A DNA stretch of 64,000 bases from positions 1 through 64,000 of the forward strand of contig JAVHYF010000025.1 in the NCBI GenBank assembly GCA_031119205.1, in the 5' to 3' direction. Position 1 is the stretch's first letter. Every line of letters starts with the position of its first letter. The notes beneath the pieces are model-generated. The model did not search any database. It was not told the origin of the DNA and saw only the letters and a program-made list of their open reading frames with translations. Source of the stretch: Moraxellaceae bacterium. GTDB taxonomy: Bacteria; Pseudomonadota; Gammaproteobacteria; Burkholderiales; Rhodocyclaceae. Positions 47,003 to 57,410 of the stretch are shown here, in pieces. The translations under genes were made by a program, and so were the position numbers.

Positions 47003-47800
47003 ATGGTGGCCAAGGTCATGAACTGGATTCCCCCGCTGGACCTCGGCCCGCGCCGCGCGCTGGCGGTGTGGCGTCGCAACTTCAAGGTGTGGCGGCGACT
47101 GGCGATTCCGTCACTGCTCGGCAACCTGGCCGACCCGCTGATCTACCTGCTGGGCCTCGGCTTCGGCCTGGGCGCCCTGCTGCCGGACGTGGGCGGGGTG
47201 AGCTACATCACCTTCCTGGCAACCGGCACAGTCGCGTTCTCGACGATGAACGCGGCGACCTTCGAGTCGCTGTACTCCGGCTTCGCGCGCATGCATCAGC
47301 AGAAGACATGGGAGACGATCATGAACGGCCCCATGTCGTTGGACGACGTGATGGTCGGTGAGCTGATGTGGTCGGCCACCAAGTCGCTGTTCTCCGGCGG
47401 GGCGATCCTACTGGTCATCGCCGCCTGCGGGCTGGTGAGCTGGCAGGCCGCCATCGCAGCATTGCCGCTGGTGCTGCTGACCAGCTTCTGCTTCGCGGGC
47501 CTGGGCTACATCGCCACCGCACTGGCGCCGGGCTATGACTTCTTCATGTACTGGTTCACGCTGTTCATCAGCCCGATGGCGATGCTGTCGGGGGTGTTCT
47601 TCCCGCTCGATCAGCTGCCCGCAGCCCTGCGTGTGATCACCGACTGGCTGCCGCTGTCGCACGCCATCGGCGCCATGCGCCCCCTGCTACTGGGGCAAGC
47701 CATCCCGGGCCTCGGCCTGCATGCGCTGGTGCTCGCTGCCTACGGGCTGGGCGGCTTCGTCATCGCACGCGCCCTGATGCGCCGCCGCCTGCTGCGCTGA
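47003..47800 (+). CDS. ABC-2 type transporter permease, NodJ-like
   Basis: 265 residues, six hydrophobic segments. Family features are AVWRRNFKVWRRLAIPSLLGNLADPLIYLLGLGFG at the start, a conserved central TWETIMNGPMSLDDVMVGE, and FISPMAMLSGVFFPLDQLPA. The NodJ/DrrB-type permease needs an ATPase partner (NodI type), but none lies next to it in the window. ATG at 47003 is used; another at 47018 is possible. Cargo unknown. Confidence 0.88.
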   Translation: MVAKVMNWIPPLDLGPRRALAVWRRNFKVWRRLAIPSLLGNLADPLIYLLGLGFGLGALLPDVGGVSYITFLATGTVAFSTMNAATFESLYSGFARMHQQKTWETIMNGPMSLDDVMVGELMWSATKSLFSGGAILLVIAACGLVSWQAAIAALPLVLLTSFCFAGLGYIATALAPGYDFFMYWFTLFISPMAMLSGVFFPLDQLPAALRVITDWLPLSHAIGAMRPLLLGQAIPGLGLHALVLAAYGLGGFVIARALMRRRLLR

Positions 47801-47858
47801 AGCATCGCCAACCGGCTGCTTGGGCTGATAATCCGGCCACTTCGCCGCACCACCGCCC

Positions 47859-49697
47859 ATGCCCAACACCAGTCACGACCCGAATGCGCATCTTGCCTGG
47901 CTGTTCAAGGACCGCGGCAAGCGGCTCATCGTCCTCACCACGAACCTGCTGCTGGGGCTGGCGCTGCCGCTGGTGGTCGCCACGCTGCTGTTCCAGCGCG
48001 AACCCTTTGGCTGGCGCTGGCAGATCGTAGTCACGGGCCTGGTCGCCGTCGGAGCGACCCGCTGGCTGCTGGCGCGCGGCCGCATCCTGGCGGCCGTGCA
48101 CTGCCTGCTGTGGGGTCTGTGGATCGCGATCACCCTGCAGTGCCTGACCGTCAGCGGCGTGAAATCCCCGGCGGCCATCGCCTACCCGCTCATCCTCATC
48201 CAGACCGGCTGGCTGCTGGGCCGGCGCAGCACCTGGATGATGTTCATCCTGACCACGGCCTGCCTGAGCTTCATGGCGCTGGCGGATGCGACGCTGTACG
48301 CCTCACCGGTGCAGCACACGGTGCTCGGGTACTGGGTGTCACTGTGCTCGGTCAGCACGCTGTGCTGTGCGCTGGTACTGCACATGGCCAAGAGCTCGCG
48401 CCGTCAGTACGCGGAGATTTCCCGCGCCCGCGATGAGCTGGGGCGCCACCTGACGGAGCTGCAGCGCTCGGAGGACAAGTTCGAGAAACTGTTCCGCCTG
48501 ATGCCGGTGCCGCTGTCCATCGCGCAGTTGTCGGATGGGCGCACCCTGGATGCCAACGATGCCTGGCTCAACATGTGGGGCTACCGCCGCGAAGAAGCCA
48601 TCGGCCGCACCGCGGTGGAGCTCGGTGTCTGGGTCGACCCCGCCGACCGCGAGCGATGGCTGCAGCACATCGAACGCGACGGCCATGTGTACGACCAGCA
48701 GGTGCGCTTCCAGAACCGGCACGGCGAGCGGCACGACATGCTGGCCTATGCGGAAAGGGTGGAGTACGAAGGCCGCGACTGCATCGTCGTGGGCCACGTC
48801 GACATCACCGAGCGCCTGCGGGCGGAGACGGCCATCCAGCAACTCAACGCGGACCTCGAGCGACGTGTGGCGGAACGCACCGCCACCCTCACCGACACCA
48901 TCGCGACCCTTAGCCGTGCGCAGGAAGAACTGATCCACGCGGACCGCCTGGCCTCGCTCGGCGCCATGGTGGCGGGCATCGCCCATGAACTGAACACACC
49001 GATCGGCAACGCCCTCACCGTCGCCACCACGCTGGCGCACGACACCAGTCAGTTCGCCACGCAGGCGGGCAACAACACACTTCGGCGCTCGGCGCTGGAG
49101 CGCTACGTGGCGGATGCATCGCAAGCCTCCACGTTGATCAGCCGGTCGCTGGTGCGCGCCGGCGATCTCATCCAGAGCTTCAAGCAGGTGGCCATCGACC
49201 AGACCTCGGAACGCCGCCGCCGCTTCAGCCTGCCGCAACTGGTCAACGATCTGGTCGACACCATCCGCCCGGGGCTGCGCCACCGGGACTGGCGCATCGA
49301 GACGGCACTGCCCGCCGAGCTCGACATGGACAGCCTGCCCGGGCCGTTGGGGCAGGTCATCAGCAACCTGGTGCACAACGCATTGATCCACGGCCTGGAC
49401 GAGTCGGCGGATCAACCCGGCAGCGTGCGCGTGAGTGCCACGCTGCTGTCCGACAACGAAGTGGAGCTGCGTGTCGCCGACGACGGCCGCGGCATGCCGG
49501 CCGAGGTCCTCGGCCGCATCTTCGACCCCTTCTTCACCACCCGTCTCGGACAGGGCGGCTCCGGCCTGGGGCTGAATATCGTGCACCGGCTGGTCACCAC
49601 CTTGCTGGGCGGCAGCATCCGCGTCGAATCGGCGCCGGGGGCGGGCACCTGCTTCATCATCACACTGCCGCGCACGGCACCAGGAGCCTCCGGATGA
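47859..49697 (+). CDS. Orphan PAS-domain sensor histidine kinase
   Basis: 612 residues. Six predicted hydrophobic segments form an N-terminal membrane sensor (to about residue 180). A PAS domain follows (KLFRLMPVPLSIAQLSDGRTLDANDAWLNMWGY ... VVGHVDITERL), then a coiled-coil and a HisKA dimerisation region with the phospho-His in MVAGIAHELNTPIGNAL. The ATPase has N box ISNLVHNALIHG, G1 VADDGRGMPAEV, and G2 GGSGLGLNIVHRL. No response regulator is adjacent. Its stop overlaps the cutA start by four bases. Signal unknown. Confidence 0.9.
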   Translation: MPNTSHDPNAHLAWLFKDRGKRLIVLTTNLLLGLALPLVVATLLFQREPFGWRWQIVVTGLVAVGATRWLLARGRILAAVHCLLWGLWIAITLQCLTVSGVKSPAAIAYPLILIQTGWLLGRRSTWMMFILTTACLSFMALADATLYASPVQHTVLGYWVSLCSVSTLCCALVLHMAKSSRRQYAEISRARDELGRHLTELQRSEDKFEKLFRLMPVPLSIAQLSDGRTLDANDAWLNMWGYRREEAIGRTAVELGVWVDPADRERWLQHIERDGHVYDQQVRFQNRHGERHDMLAYAERVEYEGRDCIVVGHVDITERLRAETAIQQLNADLERRVAERTATLTDTIATLSRAQEELIHADRLASLGAMVAGIAHELNTPIGNALTVATTLAHDTSQFATQAGNNTLRRSALERYVADASQASTLISRSLVRAGDLIQSFKQVAIDQTSERRRRFSLPQLVNDLVDTIRPGLRHRDWRIETALPAELDMDSLPGPLGQVISNLVHNALIHGLDESADQPGSVRVSATLLSDNEVELRVADDGRGMPAEVLGRIFDPFFTTRLGQGGSGLGLNIVHRLVTTLLGGSIRVESAPGAGTCFIITLPRTAPGASG

Positions 49698-50038
49698 GCG
49701 AAGCCCCCGACATCATGCTGGTGCTGTGCAATGCGCCGGACGCGAGCTGTGCGCAGACGATCGCCCGCGCGCTGGTGGAACGCCGGCTCGCCGCCTGTGT
49801 CAATGTGCTGTCGCCCTGCCGGTCGGTGTATCGCTGGCAAGGCGCCGTGGAGGAAGCCGAGGAAGTCCCGTTGCTCATCAAGACCACGCGAACCGGCTAC
49901 CCCGCTCTTGAAAGCACTCTGCGCGAACTGCATCCCTACGACACGCCTGAAATCATCGCCTTGCCGATCGCCGCCGGCCTGCCCGCCTATCTCGACTGGG
50001 TGCGGGCAGAATGCTCGCCCGACGCGCCAGTCGCCTGA
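49694..50038 (+). CDS. cutA: Divalent-cation tolerance protein CutA
   Basis: 114 residues, PII-like trimeric fold. Landmarks are ARALVERRLAACVNVLSPCRSVYRWQGAVEEAEEVPLLIKT and LHPYDTPEIIALPIAAGLPAYLDWV. It is linked to copper tolerance and, in gammaproteobacteria, DsbD membrane anchoring. The start overlaps the histidine kinase stop; dsbD follows within 17 bases, the usual cutA-dsbD pair. Confidence 0.95.
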   Translation: MSEAPDIMLVLCNAPDASCAQTIARALVERRLAACVNVLSPCRSVYRWQGAVEEAEEVPLLIKTTRTGYPALESTLRELHPYDTPEIIALPIAAGLPAYLDWVRAECSPDAPVA

Positions 50039-50054
50039 CCCCGCCACGATTGTC

Positions 50055-51938
50055 ATGATCCGTTTCCTGCTGTCCTGCCTGCTGACCTGTCTCGCCTTGT
50101 CCGGCAGCCTTGCGCAGGCCGCCGACCCGCTTCCGCCGGACCGCGCATTCCGCCTCAGCGCACAGGCCATCGACGACAAACACGTGGAGGTCCGCGTCGA
50201 CGTCGAGCCCGGCTACTACCTGTACCGCGACAAGTTCCGCTTCACGGCTGGCGCGCCGGCCACGGCGGTCGGCACGCCGCAGTACCCCACGGGCGAATCC
50301 CATACCGACGCCTTCTTCGGCACCCAGACGGTGTTCCGCGGCGCGCTGCGCGTGGTGCTGCCGGTAGACGCACCGGTGGGCGAGCCCTTCGAACTGAAAG
50401 TCGTGCACCAGGGCTGCGCCGATCTCGGCGTGTGCTACCCGCCCTCCACCATCCCGGTGAAGCTGTCGATGCTGGGCATGTCGGTCGCACCGGGGGCCAG
50501 CCTCGGCGGCATGAACACCGCGCCGGCCTTCGGCGCCCCGGCACCGCTGATGGACACCGCGCCCGCCAACACCGCGGTTGCAGGCAGCGCAGCGCCAGCC
50601 TCTGCCAGCACTGGCACGGCCACCACGCCACGCTACGAAGACGACAGCGCCCGCGTGGCCCGCTTGCTGCGCGGTGGCGATCTCGGCCTCATCGCGCTCA
50701 GCTTCCTCGGCTTCGGCTTGCTGCTGTCCTTCACGCCCTGCGTATTGCCGATGGTGCCGATCCTGTCCGGCATCATCGTCGGCCATGGCGAGGACATCAG
50801 TCGCGGCCGCGCCTTCGCGCTGTCGCTCGCCTACGTGCTGGGCATGGCCGCCACCTACACGGTGGCCGGCGTACTGGCCGGGCTGTCCGGCACGCTGCTC
50901 GCCGCCGCCTTCCAGAACATCTGGGTGCTGGCCGCCTTCGCGGCCTTCTTCGTGGTGCTCGCACTCGGCATGTTCGGCTGGTACGAGTTCCAGTTGCCGA
51001 CAGCCCTGCAAAGCCGGCTGTCCGGCATCGTGAACAAACGCGGCGGCTCGCTCGGTGGACTGGCCGGCATGGGCGCACTGTCGGCACTCATCGTCGGCCC
51101 CTGCGTAGCGGCGCCGCTGGCCGGCGCGCTGCTCTACATCGCGCAGGCCGGCAGCCCGACCATCGGTGGCGCAGCCCTGTTCTCGATGGCCATCGGCATG
51201 GGCATCCCGCTGCTGATCGTCGGCGTGGCGGCGCGCCACTGGCTGCCGAAACCGGGGCCGTGGATGGAGGGCATCAAGCGCTTCTTCGGCGTGCTGCTGC
51301 TGGCCACCGCCATCTGGCTGGTGAGCCCGGTGCTGCCAGCCATCGTGCCGATGCTGTTGTGGGCTGCGCTGCTGGTGCTGTCCGGCGTGTTGCTGGGCGC
51401 CTTCGACGCCCTGAAGCCGCGTGCCGGCACGGGCGCCAAGCTTGGCAAGGGCTTCGGCATCCTGGCCATCGTCGCGGGCGCCACCTTGCTGATGGGCGCC
51501 TTGTCCGGCTCGCGCGATCCCCTCGACCCGCTGGCCGGTTTGCGTGGCGGCACCGCGCAGGCGCACCCGCAGTTCGAGCGCATCAAGACCGTGGCCGACC
51601 TGGACGCCCGCCTGCAGAGCGCCGGCCGCCCGGTGATGCTGGACTTCTATGCCGACTGGTGCGTGAGCTGCAAGGAAATGGAGCGCTTCACCTTCGCCGA
51701 TGCGGCCGTGGCCAAGCAACTTGAAGGCTTCACGCTTTTGCAGGCCGACGTCACCGCCAACGATGATGCCGACAAGGCGCTGCTGAAGCGCTTCGGCCTG
51801 TTCGGCCCGCCGGGGATCATCTTCTTCGACGCCCAGGGCCGCGAAGTCGACGGTCTGCGTGTCATCGGCTTCATGGGCGCCACCCGCTTCGGGCAAGTAC
51901 TGGGTGATGCCGCCACCGCACAGGGAGCGACACCATGA
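50055..51938 (+). CDS. dsbD: Thiol:disulfide interchange protein DsbD
   Basis: Inner-membrane electron shuttle that passes reducing power from thioredoxin to periplasmic DsbC/DsbG/CcmG. 627 residues. A signal peptide is followed by the N-terminal immunoglobulin-like domain with cysteines in HQGCADLGVCYPPS. The transmembrane core has its cysteines in LSFTPCVLPMVPILSG and LIVGPCVAAPLAG. The C-terminal thioredoxin domain has the active site DWCVSCKEMERF. A Thr/Ala-rich linker precedes the core. It overlaps ridA by four bases. Confidence 0.96.
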   Translation: MIRFLLSCLLTCLALSGSLAQAADPLPPDRAFRLSAQAIDDKHVEVRVDVEPGYYLYRDKFRFTAGAPATAVGTPQYPTGESHTDAFFGTQTVFRGALRVVLPVDAPVGEPFELKVVHQGCADLGVCYPPSTIPVKLSMLGMSVAPGASLGGMNTAPAFGAPAPLMDTAPANTAVAGSAAPASASTGTATTPRYEDDSARVARLLRGGDLGLIALSFLGFGLLLSFTPCVLPMVPILSGIIVGHGEDISRGRAFALSLAYVLGMAATYTVAGVLAGLSGTLLAAAFQNIWVLAAFAAFFVVLALGMFGWYEFQLPTALQSRLSGIVNKRGGSLGGLAGMGALSALIVGPCVAAPLAGALLYIAQAGSPTIGGAALFSMAIGMGIPLLIVGVAARHWLPKPGPWMEGIKRFFGVLLLATAIWLVSPVLPAIVPMLLWAALLVLSGVLLGAFDALKPRAGTGAKLGKGFGILAIVAGATLLMGALSGSRDPLDPLAGLRGGTAQAHPQFERIKTVADLDARLQSAGRPVMLDFYADWCVSCKEMERFTFADAAVAKQLEGFTLLQADVTANDDADKALLKRFGLFGPPGIIFFDAQGREVDGLRVIGFMGATRFGQVLGDAATAQGATP

Positions 51939-52297
51939 GCGACATCCAGAGACTCGGCGTGACACCGCGCTACGCCGACGCCACCGTCTTCAACGGCCTG
52001 CTGCATGCAGTGGAAGTACCGGCCAGCGAGGACGGCGACATCCGCAGCCAGACACGCAGCCTGCTGGCCGCGCTGGAAGCCACGCTCACGCGCGCCGGCA
52101 GCGACAAGTCGCGGATCCTGATGGCGACCATCTACCTCGTGGACATGGCCGATTACGACGGTCTCAACGCGGAATGGGAAGCCTGGCTGCCGACAGGCAG
52201 CGCGCCGGCGCGAGCCTGCGTGAAGGTGGCGGGACTGGCGCGGCCGGGCTGGCGAGTGGAGGTCGTGGCAGTAGCGGCCGTAGCCGCCGCAGCCTAG
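51935..52297 (+). CDS. RidA family (YjgF/YER057c) protein
   Basis: 120 residues, chorismate-mutase-like fold. Members deaminate reactive 2-aminoacrylate-type imines or have other Rid subfamily roles. The family pattern is DIRSQTRSLLAALEATLTRAGSDKSRILMATIYLVD and then PARACVKVAGLARPGWRVEVVAVA, in which the Arg of ARAC corresponds to the substrate-binding Arg. The tail is Ala-rich. It starts four bases inside dsbD and ends four bases inside the convergent phzF gene. Confidence 0.9.
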   Translation: MSDIQRLGVTPRYADATVFNGLLHAVEVPASEDGDIRSQTRSLLAALEATLTRAGSDKSRILMATIYLVDMADYDGLNAEWEAWLPTGSAPARACVKVAGLARPGWRVEVVAVAAVAAAA

Positions 52298-53208
52298 AGG
52301 TAGAGCACGCCTTCGCCGATGACGACGGCGGTGCCGCCGACGCGGATGGCTTCGATGCGGCCCTGGTGCTTGTCGGCTTCGATGTAGAGCTGGCTGGGTC
52401 GCCCCATCGCCACGCCCTGCCAGATCTCCCACTGGAAGGAGCCATCGAGCTGCGGCTCACGCCGCGCCAGATAACCGGCCAGCGCCGCGGCGGCAGCCCC
52501 GGTAGCCGGGTCCTCGTAGAAGCCGAAGGACGGCGAGAACACGCGCATGTGATAGCGGTGCGGAATCTGCGGGTCGTTGGCGAACACGCAGATCGACGCC
52601 GCCCAGCTGCGCGAGGCCCACATGTTGTAGCTCACCATGTCCAGCTGGACCAGGCCCAGGCGGTTGTGGTCGGTCAGCGGCACCATGTGGAAGGGCACGC
52701 CGCAGCTCACTGCGTCCGGGCCCTGGCGGTCGTCGCGCACGTCCTCCGGCAGCAGGCCGAGGATGCTGGCGTACGCTTCTGACGACAGGGACTCACCCAG
52801 CTCCGGCAGCACCGCCGCGGTGAACTGGCAGAAAGCCGGTCGGCCATCGCGCATCACCACGCGGATCGGCACCGGACCGACGCCTTCGAGGAATTCGAGG
52901 TGATTGTCGCCATCGCGGAAATCGAAGGCACCGATATGCGCCAGCACATGCGCCGTACCGATGGTGGGATGGCCGGCGAACGGCAACTCCCGGGCGGGGG
53001 CAAAAATGCGCACCCGGCAACCGTTGGCGACCCGCGGCGCACACACGAACGCAGCCTCCGAGAGATTCAGCTCACGCGCGATGCGCTGCATCTGGGCGTC
53101 GCTGAGATCATCACCCTCCGGGAACACTGCCAGCGGATTCCCCGCAAAAGCCTGGCCGGTGAAAACGTCGGCCAGGAAGTATCGGCAGGAGCGGGGGCTG
53201 GGGTTCAT
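52294..53208 (-). CDS. PhzF family isomerase/epimerase-like protein
   Basis: 304 residues from the ATG at 53206-53208 (MNPSPRSCRYFLADVFTGQAF); an earlier start at 53301 would add an unlikely leader. Family features are FAGNPLAVF, the catalytic-Glu region LNLSEAAFVC, RIFAPARELPFAGHPTIGTAHVL, and the C-terminal DPATGAAAAALAGYL. The substrate is unknown; phenazine genes are absent, so it is not evidence for phenazine synthesis. Confidence 0.9.
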   Translation of the reverse strand: MNPSPRSCRYFLADVFTGQAFAGNPLAVFPEGDDLSDAQMQRIARELNLSEAAFVCAPRVANGCRVRIFAPARELPFAGHPTIGTAHVLAHIGAFDFRDGDNHLEFLEGVGPVPIRVVMRDGRPAFCQFTAAVLPELGESLSSEAYASILGLLPEDVRDDRQGPDAVSCGVPFHMVPLTDHNRLGLVQLDMVSYNMWASRSWAASICVFANDPQIPHRYHMRVFSPSFGFYEDPATGAAAAALAGYLARREPQLDGSFQWEIWQGVAMGRPSQLYIEADKHQGRIEAIRVGGTAVVIGEGVLYL

Positions 53209-53446
53209 GGCCGGCAATCTTACTGTGTAATCGTGTAATTGGCTGTCAGCGGCAAGCAACTTGCGGGCCGCCGGGCTTTCCCATGTGGCCAGGAGGGGCA
53301 TTCCTCCAGATGGTGTCGACAGATTGCAGGCTTGCCCGTGCGTCGAACTTCGCGCCCGCGAACGGTTCTTATCCGTGCGGGGAGGCCCTGTCCTCCCTTA
53401 AAATACCGGGTTCTATTCGCAGAGCCGCGAAAGCACCAGGCCTAAC

Positions 53447-56400
53447 ATGCAAGCAGCTCCAGACTTCGCCGCCCCTCACGCCACGCCAGCCGCTTCGCGG
53501 TTGCGCGAGATTCCGTACAACTACACCTCGTTCTCCGACCGCGAAATCGTCATTCGCCTGCTCGGCGCCGAGGCGTGGGAAGTACTGCAATCCCTGCGCA
53601 CCGAGCGCGTGACCGGCCGTTCCGCACGCATGCTCTACGAAGTGCTGGGCGACATCTGGGTCGTGCAGCGCAACCCGTACCTGGAAGACGACCTGCTGGA
53701 CAACCGCGGTCGCCGCGGTGCGCTGATCAGTGCCCTGCGCCATCGCCTCGCGGAGGTCGACAAGCGTCGCGCCGAGACCGAGAGCGCGGACCCGCAACGC
53801 GCAGCCAAGGTGGCGCAACTGGTGGTGGCCGCCAACCAGGCGGTGGACAACTTCGCGCGCCACTTCGAGAAGACGTACGACCTGCGCAAGCGCTCGCAGC
53901 GCCTGCTCGGCCGCCATACGCGCAAGGACAACATCTGCTTCGACGGCTACGCCCGCGTCTCGCACGTGACCGACGCCACCGACTGGCGCGTCGAATACCC
54001 CTTCGTGGTGCTGTACCCGGACACCGAAGAGGAAATCGGCCACCTGGTGCGTGACTGCATCGAACTGGGCCTCACCATCATTCCGCGCGGGGGTGGCACC
54101 GGCTACACCGGCGCAGCCGTGCCCCTGACGCCGTATTCGGCCGTCATCAACACCGAGAAGCTCATCGACATCGGCAAGGTGGAGCCGCTGACCGACCTGC
54201 CCGGCGTGGACCAGCCTTACGCCACCATCTTCACCGGTGCCGGCGTGGTGACGCGCCGCGTGATGGACACCGCCGAGCACGCCGGCCTGGTGTTCGCCTG
54301 CGATCCGACTTCGGCGGACGCCTCCTGCATCGGCGGCAACATCGCCATGAATGCCGGTGGCAAGAAAGCCGTGCTGTGGGGGACCGCGGTCGACAACCTC
54401 GCTTCGTGGAAGATGGTCAAGCCGGACGGCGAATGGCTGGAGGTAGTCCGCCTCGGCCACAACCTCGGCAAGATCCACGACCAGAAGGAAGTGCAGTTCC
54501 TGTTGAAGCACTTCGACGTCTCGGGCAAGAAGCTGCTGCGCGAAGAGACCATCACCCTGCAGGGCGAGATGTTCCGCAAGGTGGGCCTCGGCAAGGACGT
54601 CACCGACAAATTCCTCGGCGGCCTGCCCGGTGTGCAGAAGGAAGGCACGGACGGCATCATCACCAGCGCGCGCTGGCTGCTGCACCGCCTGCCGGCGCAC
54701 ACCCGCACGGTGTGTCTGGAGTTCTTCGGCCAGGTGCGCGAAGCAGTGCCCGCCATCGTCGAGATCAAGGACTACATCGACGGTCTGCCCAAGGTCGGCG
54801 ATGCGCGCGTCATGCTGGCCGGTCTGGAACACCTGGACGAGCGCTACGTGAAGGCAGTGGGCTACGCCACCAAGGCCAAGCGTCACGGCCGTCCGAAGAT
54901 GGTGCTGATCGGTGACATCGTCGGCGACGACGAGAACAGCGTGATGGCAGCCGCGTCGGAAGTCGTGCGCATCTGCAATGCACGCAGCGCGGAAGGCTTC
55001 ATCGCCGTCACTGCCGACACCCGCAAGAAATTCTGGCTGGACCGCAGCCGCACCGCCGCCATCGCCAAGCACACCAACGCCTTCAAGGTGAACGAAGACG
55101 TGGTGATCCCGCTGCCGCGGATGGGCGACTACTGCGACGGCATCGAACGCATCAACATCGAGCTGTCGCTGAAGAACAAGCTGCAGCTGTGCGACGCGAT
55201 CGCGACCTTCCTCGACAGCGACCTGCCGGTACGTGCCAACGACGAGAACATCGATCGCGAAGTGCTGATCGGCGATCGCCGCGCCCGCGCGCTGGAACTG
55301 GTGTCCCATGTGCGTGCGCGCTGGCAGTGGATCTACGACAACCTCGACCTGCCTCTGGCGCAAGCCGAGGCGAAGTTCGGCGAGTACGGCATCGAGGCCG
55401 GCCCGCTGAGCAACCGGGCAGCCAACCCGGTGCTGTTCCACCGCGCGCAGGACTATTCCGTCCGCATTTCGTGGAAGACCGAACTCAAGCAGCCCATCGA
55501 AGCGATCTTCGAGGGCAACCTGTACCGCCCGGTGCTTGAGCGCTTCGAACAGGTGCACAAGGAAATCCTGCGCGGCCGCGTTTTCGTGGCCCTGCACATG
55601 CACGCCGGCGACGGCAATGTGCACACCAACCTGCCGGTCAACTCGGATCACTACGAGATGCTGCAGGAAGCCAATGCGGCAGTGGTACGCATCATGGCGC
55701 TGGCGCGCTCGCTGGGCGGCGTGATCTCGGGCGAGCACGGCATCGGCATCACCAAGCTGGAGTTCCTGACCGACGAGGAGCTGGCCCCCTTCGCGCAGTA
55801 CAAGCGGCAGGTCGACCCCGAGGGCCGCTTCAACCGCGGCAAGCTGCTGCGCGACGGCTCGCACGCGCTGGAGGCCGACCTCACCAGCGCCTACACGCCC
55901 AGCTTCGGCCTCATGGGCCACGAGTCGCTCATCATGCAGCAGAGCGACATCGGCGCCATCGCCGATTCGGTCAAGGATTGCCTGCGCTGCGGCAAGTGCA
56001 AGCCGGTGTGCGCCACCCACGTGCCGCGCGCCAACCTGCTCTACAGCCCGCGCAACAAGATCCTCGCGACCTCGCTGCTGGTGGAGGCCTTCCTCTACGA
56101 GGAGCAGACGCGCCGCGGCGTGAGCATCAAGCACTGGGAGGAGTTCGAGGACGTGGCCGACCACTGCACCGTGTGCCACAAGTGCCTCACGCCCTGCCCG
56201 GTGAAGATCGACTTCGGCGACGTGTCGATGAACATGCGCAACCTGCTGCGCAAGATGGGCAAGCAGAGCTTCAACCCGACCAAGAAGCTGGCGATGGCGT
56301 TCCTGAACGCCACCAATCCGCAGACCATCAAGTTCCTGCGCAAGACGAGCATCGAGTGGGCCTTCAAGGCGCAACGCCTGGCGGTGGATGTGTTCAAGCC

Positions 56401-57391
56401 GCTGTCGAAGCCGACCACCAAGGCACCTCCTGCATCACTCGGCAAGCCGCCGATCAAGACGCAGGTCATCCACTTCGTGAACAAGAAGATGCCGGGCAAC
56501 CTGCCCAAGCGCACTTCGCGCGCGCTGCTGGACATCGAGGACGCCGAGATCGTGCCGGTGATCCGCGATCCGCAGAAGACGAAGTCGGACTCGGAGGCGG
56601 TTTTCTACTTCCCCGGCTGCGGCTCTGAGCGCCTGTTCTCGCAAGTCGGCCTCGCCACCCAGGCGATGCTCTACAACGTGGGCGTGCAGACCGTGCTGCC
56701 GCCGGGCTACCTGTGCTGCGGCTATCCGCAGCGCGGCGCCGGTCAGTACGACAAGGCGGAGAAGATCACCACCGACAACCGCGTGCTGTTCCATCGCGTC
56801 GCGAATACGCTGAACTACCTCGATATCAAGACCGTGGTGGTCAGCTGCGGCACCTGCTACGACCAGTTGCAGATGTACGAATTCGAGAAGATCTTCCCGG
56901 GTTGCCGCCTGATCGACATCCACGAATTCCTGCTGGAAAAAGGCGTGAAACTGGAGGGCGTCAGTGGCGTGCGCTACATGTACCACGAGCCCTGCCACAA
57001 CCCGATGAAGCAGCAGGAGTCGATGAAGACGGTCAATGCGCTGATCACCACCGTGGACAACACGAAGATCGCCAAGAACGACCGTTGCTGCGGCGAAAGC
57101 GGCACGCTGGGCGTGTCGCGTCCGGACATCTCGACGCAGGTGCGCTTCCGCAAGGAAGAGGAAATGCGCAAGGGTGCCGACGCGCTGCGCGACGACGGCT
57201 TCACCGGCGACGTGAAGATCCTGACCTCCTGCCCGAGCTGCCTGCAGGGGCTCAAGCGCTACAACGAGGACTCGGGCACCGAGGCCGACTACATCGTCAT
57301 CGAGATGGCCAAGCACCTGCTGGGCGAAAGCTGGCTGGAGGACTACGTCGGCAAGGCCACCAACGGCGGCATCGAGCGCGTGCTGCTCTGA
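53447..57391 (+). CDS. Large FAD-linked oxidoreductase with iron-sulfur and CCG domains (DUF3683)
   Basis: 1314 residues, likely cytoplasmic. The N-terminal DUF3683-type domain (to about residue 170) leads into a vanillyl-alcohol-oxidase FAD domain, with the cofactor loop [15 protein letters not shown] near residue 212 and [15 protein letters not shown]-lactate/glycolate-type C-terminal catalytic part has [15 protein letters not shown] and GEHGIGITK. Two [4Fe-4S] motifs follow, [15 protein letters not shown] (about 843) and [15 protein letters not shown] (about 905). Two cysteine-rich CCG repeats complete it ([10 protein letters not shown] ... [16 protein letters not shown] ... RCCGESG ... 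TSCPSC). It fuses the functions of GlcD/E/F-like subunits; the substrate is probably a 2-hydroxy acid (inference). Confidence 0.9.
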   Translation: MQAAPDFAAPHATPAASRLREIPYNYTSFSDREIVIRLLGAEAWEVLQSLRTERVTGRSARMLYEVLGDIWVVQRNPYLEDDLLDNRGRRGALISALRHRLAEVDKRRAETESADPQRAAKVAQLVVAANQAVDNFARHFEKTYDLRKRSQRLLGRHTRKDNICFDGYARVSHVTDATDWRVEYPFVVLYPDTEEEIGHLVRDCIELGLTIIPRGGGTGYTGAAVPLTPYSAVINTEKLIDIGKVEPLTDLPGVDQPYATIFTGAGVVTRRVMDTAEHAGLVFACDPTSADASCIGGNIAMNAGGKKAVLWGTAVDNLASWKMVKPDGEWLEVVRLGHNLGKIHDQKEVQFLLKHFDVSGKKLLREETITLQGEMFRKVGLGKDVTDKFLGGLPGVQKEGTDGIITSARWLLHRLPAHTRTVCLEFFGQVREAVPAIVEIKDYIDGLPKVGDARVMLAGLEHLDERYVKAVGYATKAKRHGRPKMVLIGDIVGDDENSVMAAASEVVRICNARSAEGFIAVTADTRKKFWLDRSRTAAIAKHTNAFKVNEDVVIPLPRMGDYCDGIERINIELSLKNKLQLCDAIATFLDSDLPVRANDENIDREVLIGDRRARALELVSHVRARWQWIYDNLDLPLAQAEAKFGEYGIEAGPLSNRAANPVLFHRAQDYSVRISWKTELKQPIEAIFEGNLYRPVLERFEQVHKEILRGRVFVALHMHAGDGNVHTNLPVNSDHYEMLQEANAAVVRIMALARSLGGVISGEHGIGITKLEFLTDEELAPFAQYKRQVDPEGRFNRGKLLRDGSHALEADLTSAYTPSFGLMGHESLIMQQSDIGAIADSVKDCLRCGKCKPVCATHVPRANLLYSPRNKILATSLLVEAFLYEEQTRRGVSIKHWEEFEDVADHCTVCHKCLTPCPVKIDFGDVSMNMRNLLRKMGKQSFNPTKKLAMAFLNATNPQTIKFLRKTSIEWAFKAQRLAVDVFKPLSKPTTKAPPASLGKPPIKTQVIHFVNKKMPGNLPKRTSRALLDIEDAEIVPVIRDPQKTKSDSEAVFYFPGCGSERLFSQVGLATQAMLYNVGVQTVLPPGYLCCGYPQRGAGQYDKAEKITTDNRVLFHRVANTLNYLDIKTVVVSCGTCYDQLQMYEFEKIFPGCRLIDIHEFLLEKGVKLEGVSGVRYMYHEPCHNPMKQQESMKTVNALITTVDNTKIAKNDRCCGESGTLGVSRPDISTQVRFRKEEEMRKGADALRDDGFTGDVKILTSCPSCLQGLKRYNEDSGTEADYIVIEMAKHLLGESWLEDYVGKATNGGIERVLL

Positions 57392-57410
57392 TCGTCCGGT
57401 CACACCGCGA

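Noticed and set aside
53369-56374. 1001-codon open frame opposite the DUF3683 oxidoreductase
   Set aside because: Antisense shadow of a recognised enzyme; low-complexity His/Arg/Val content and no family motifs.
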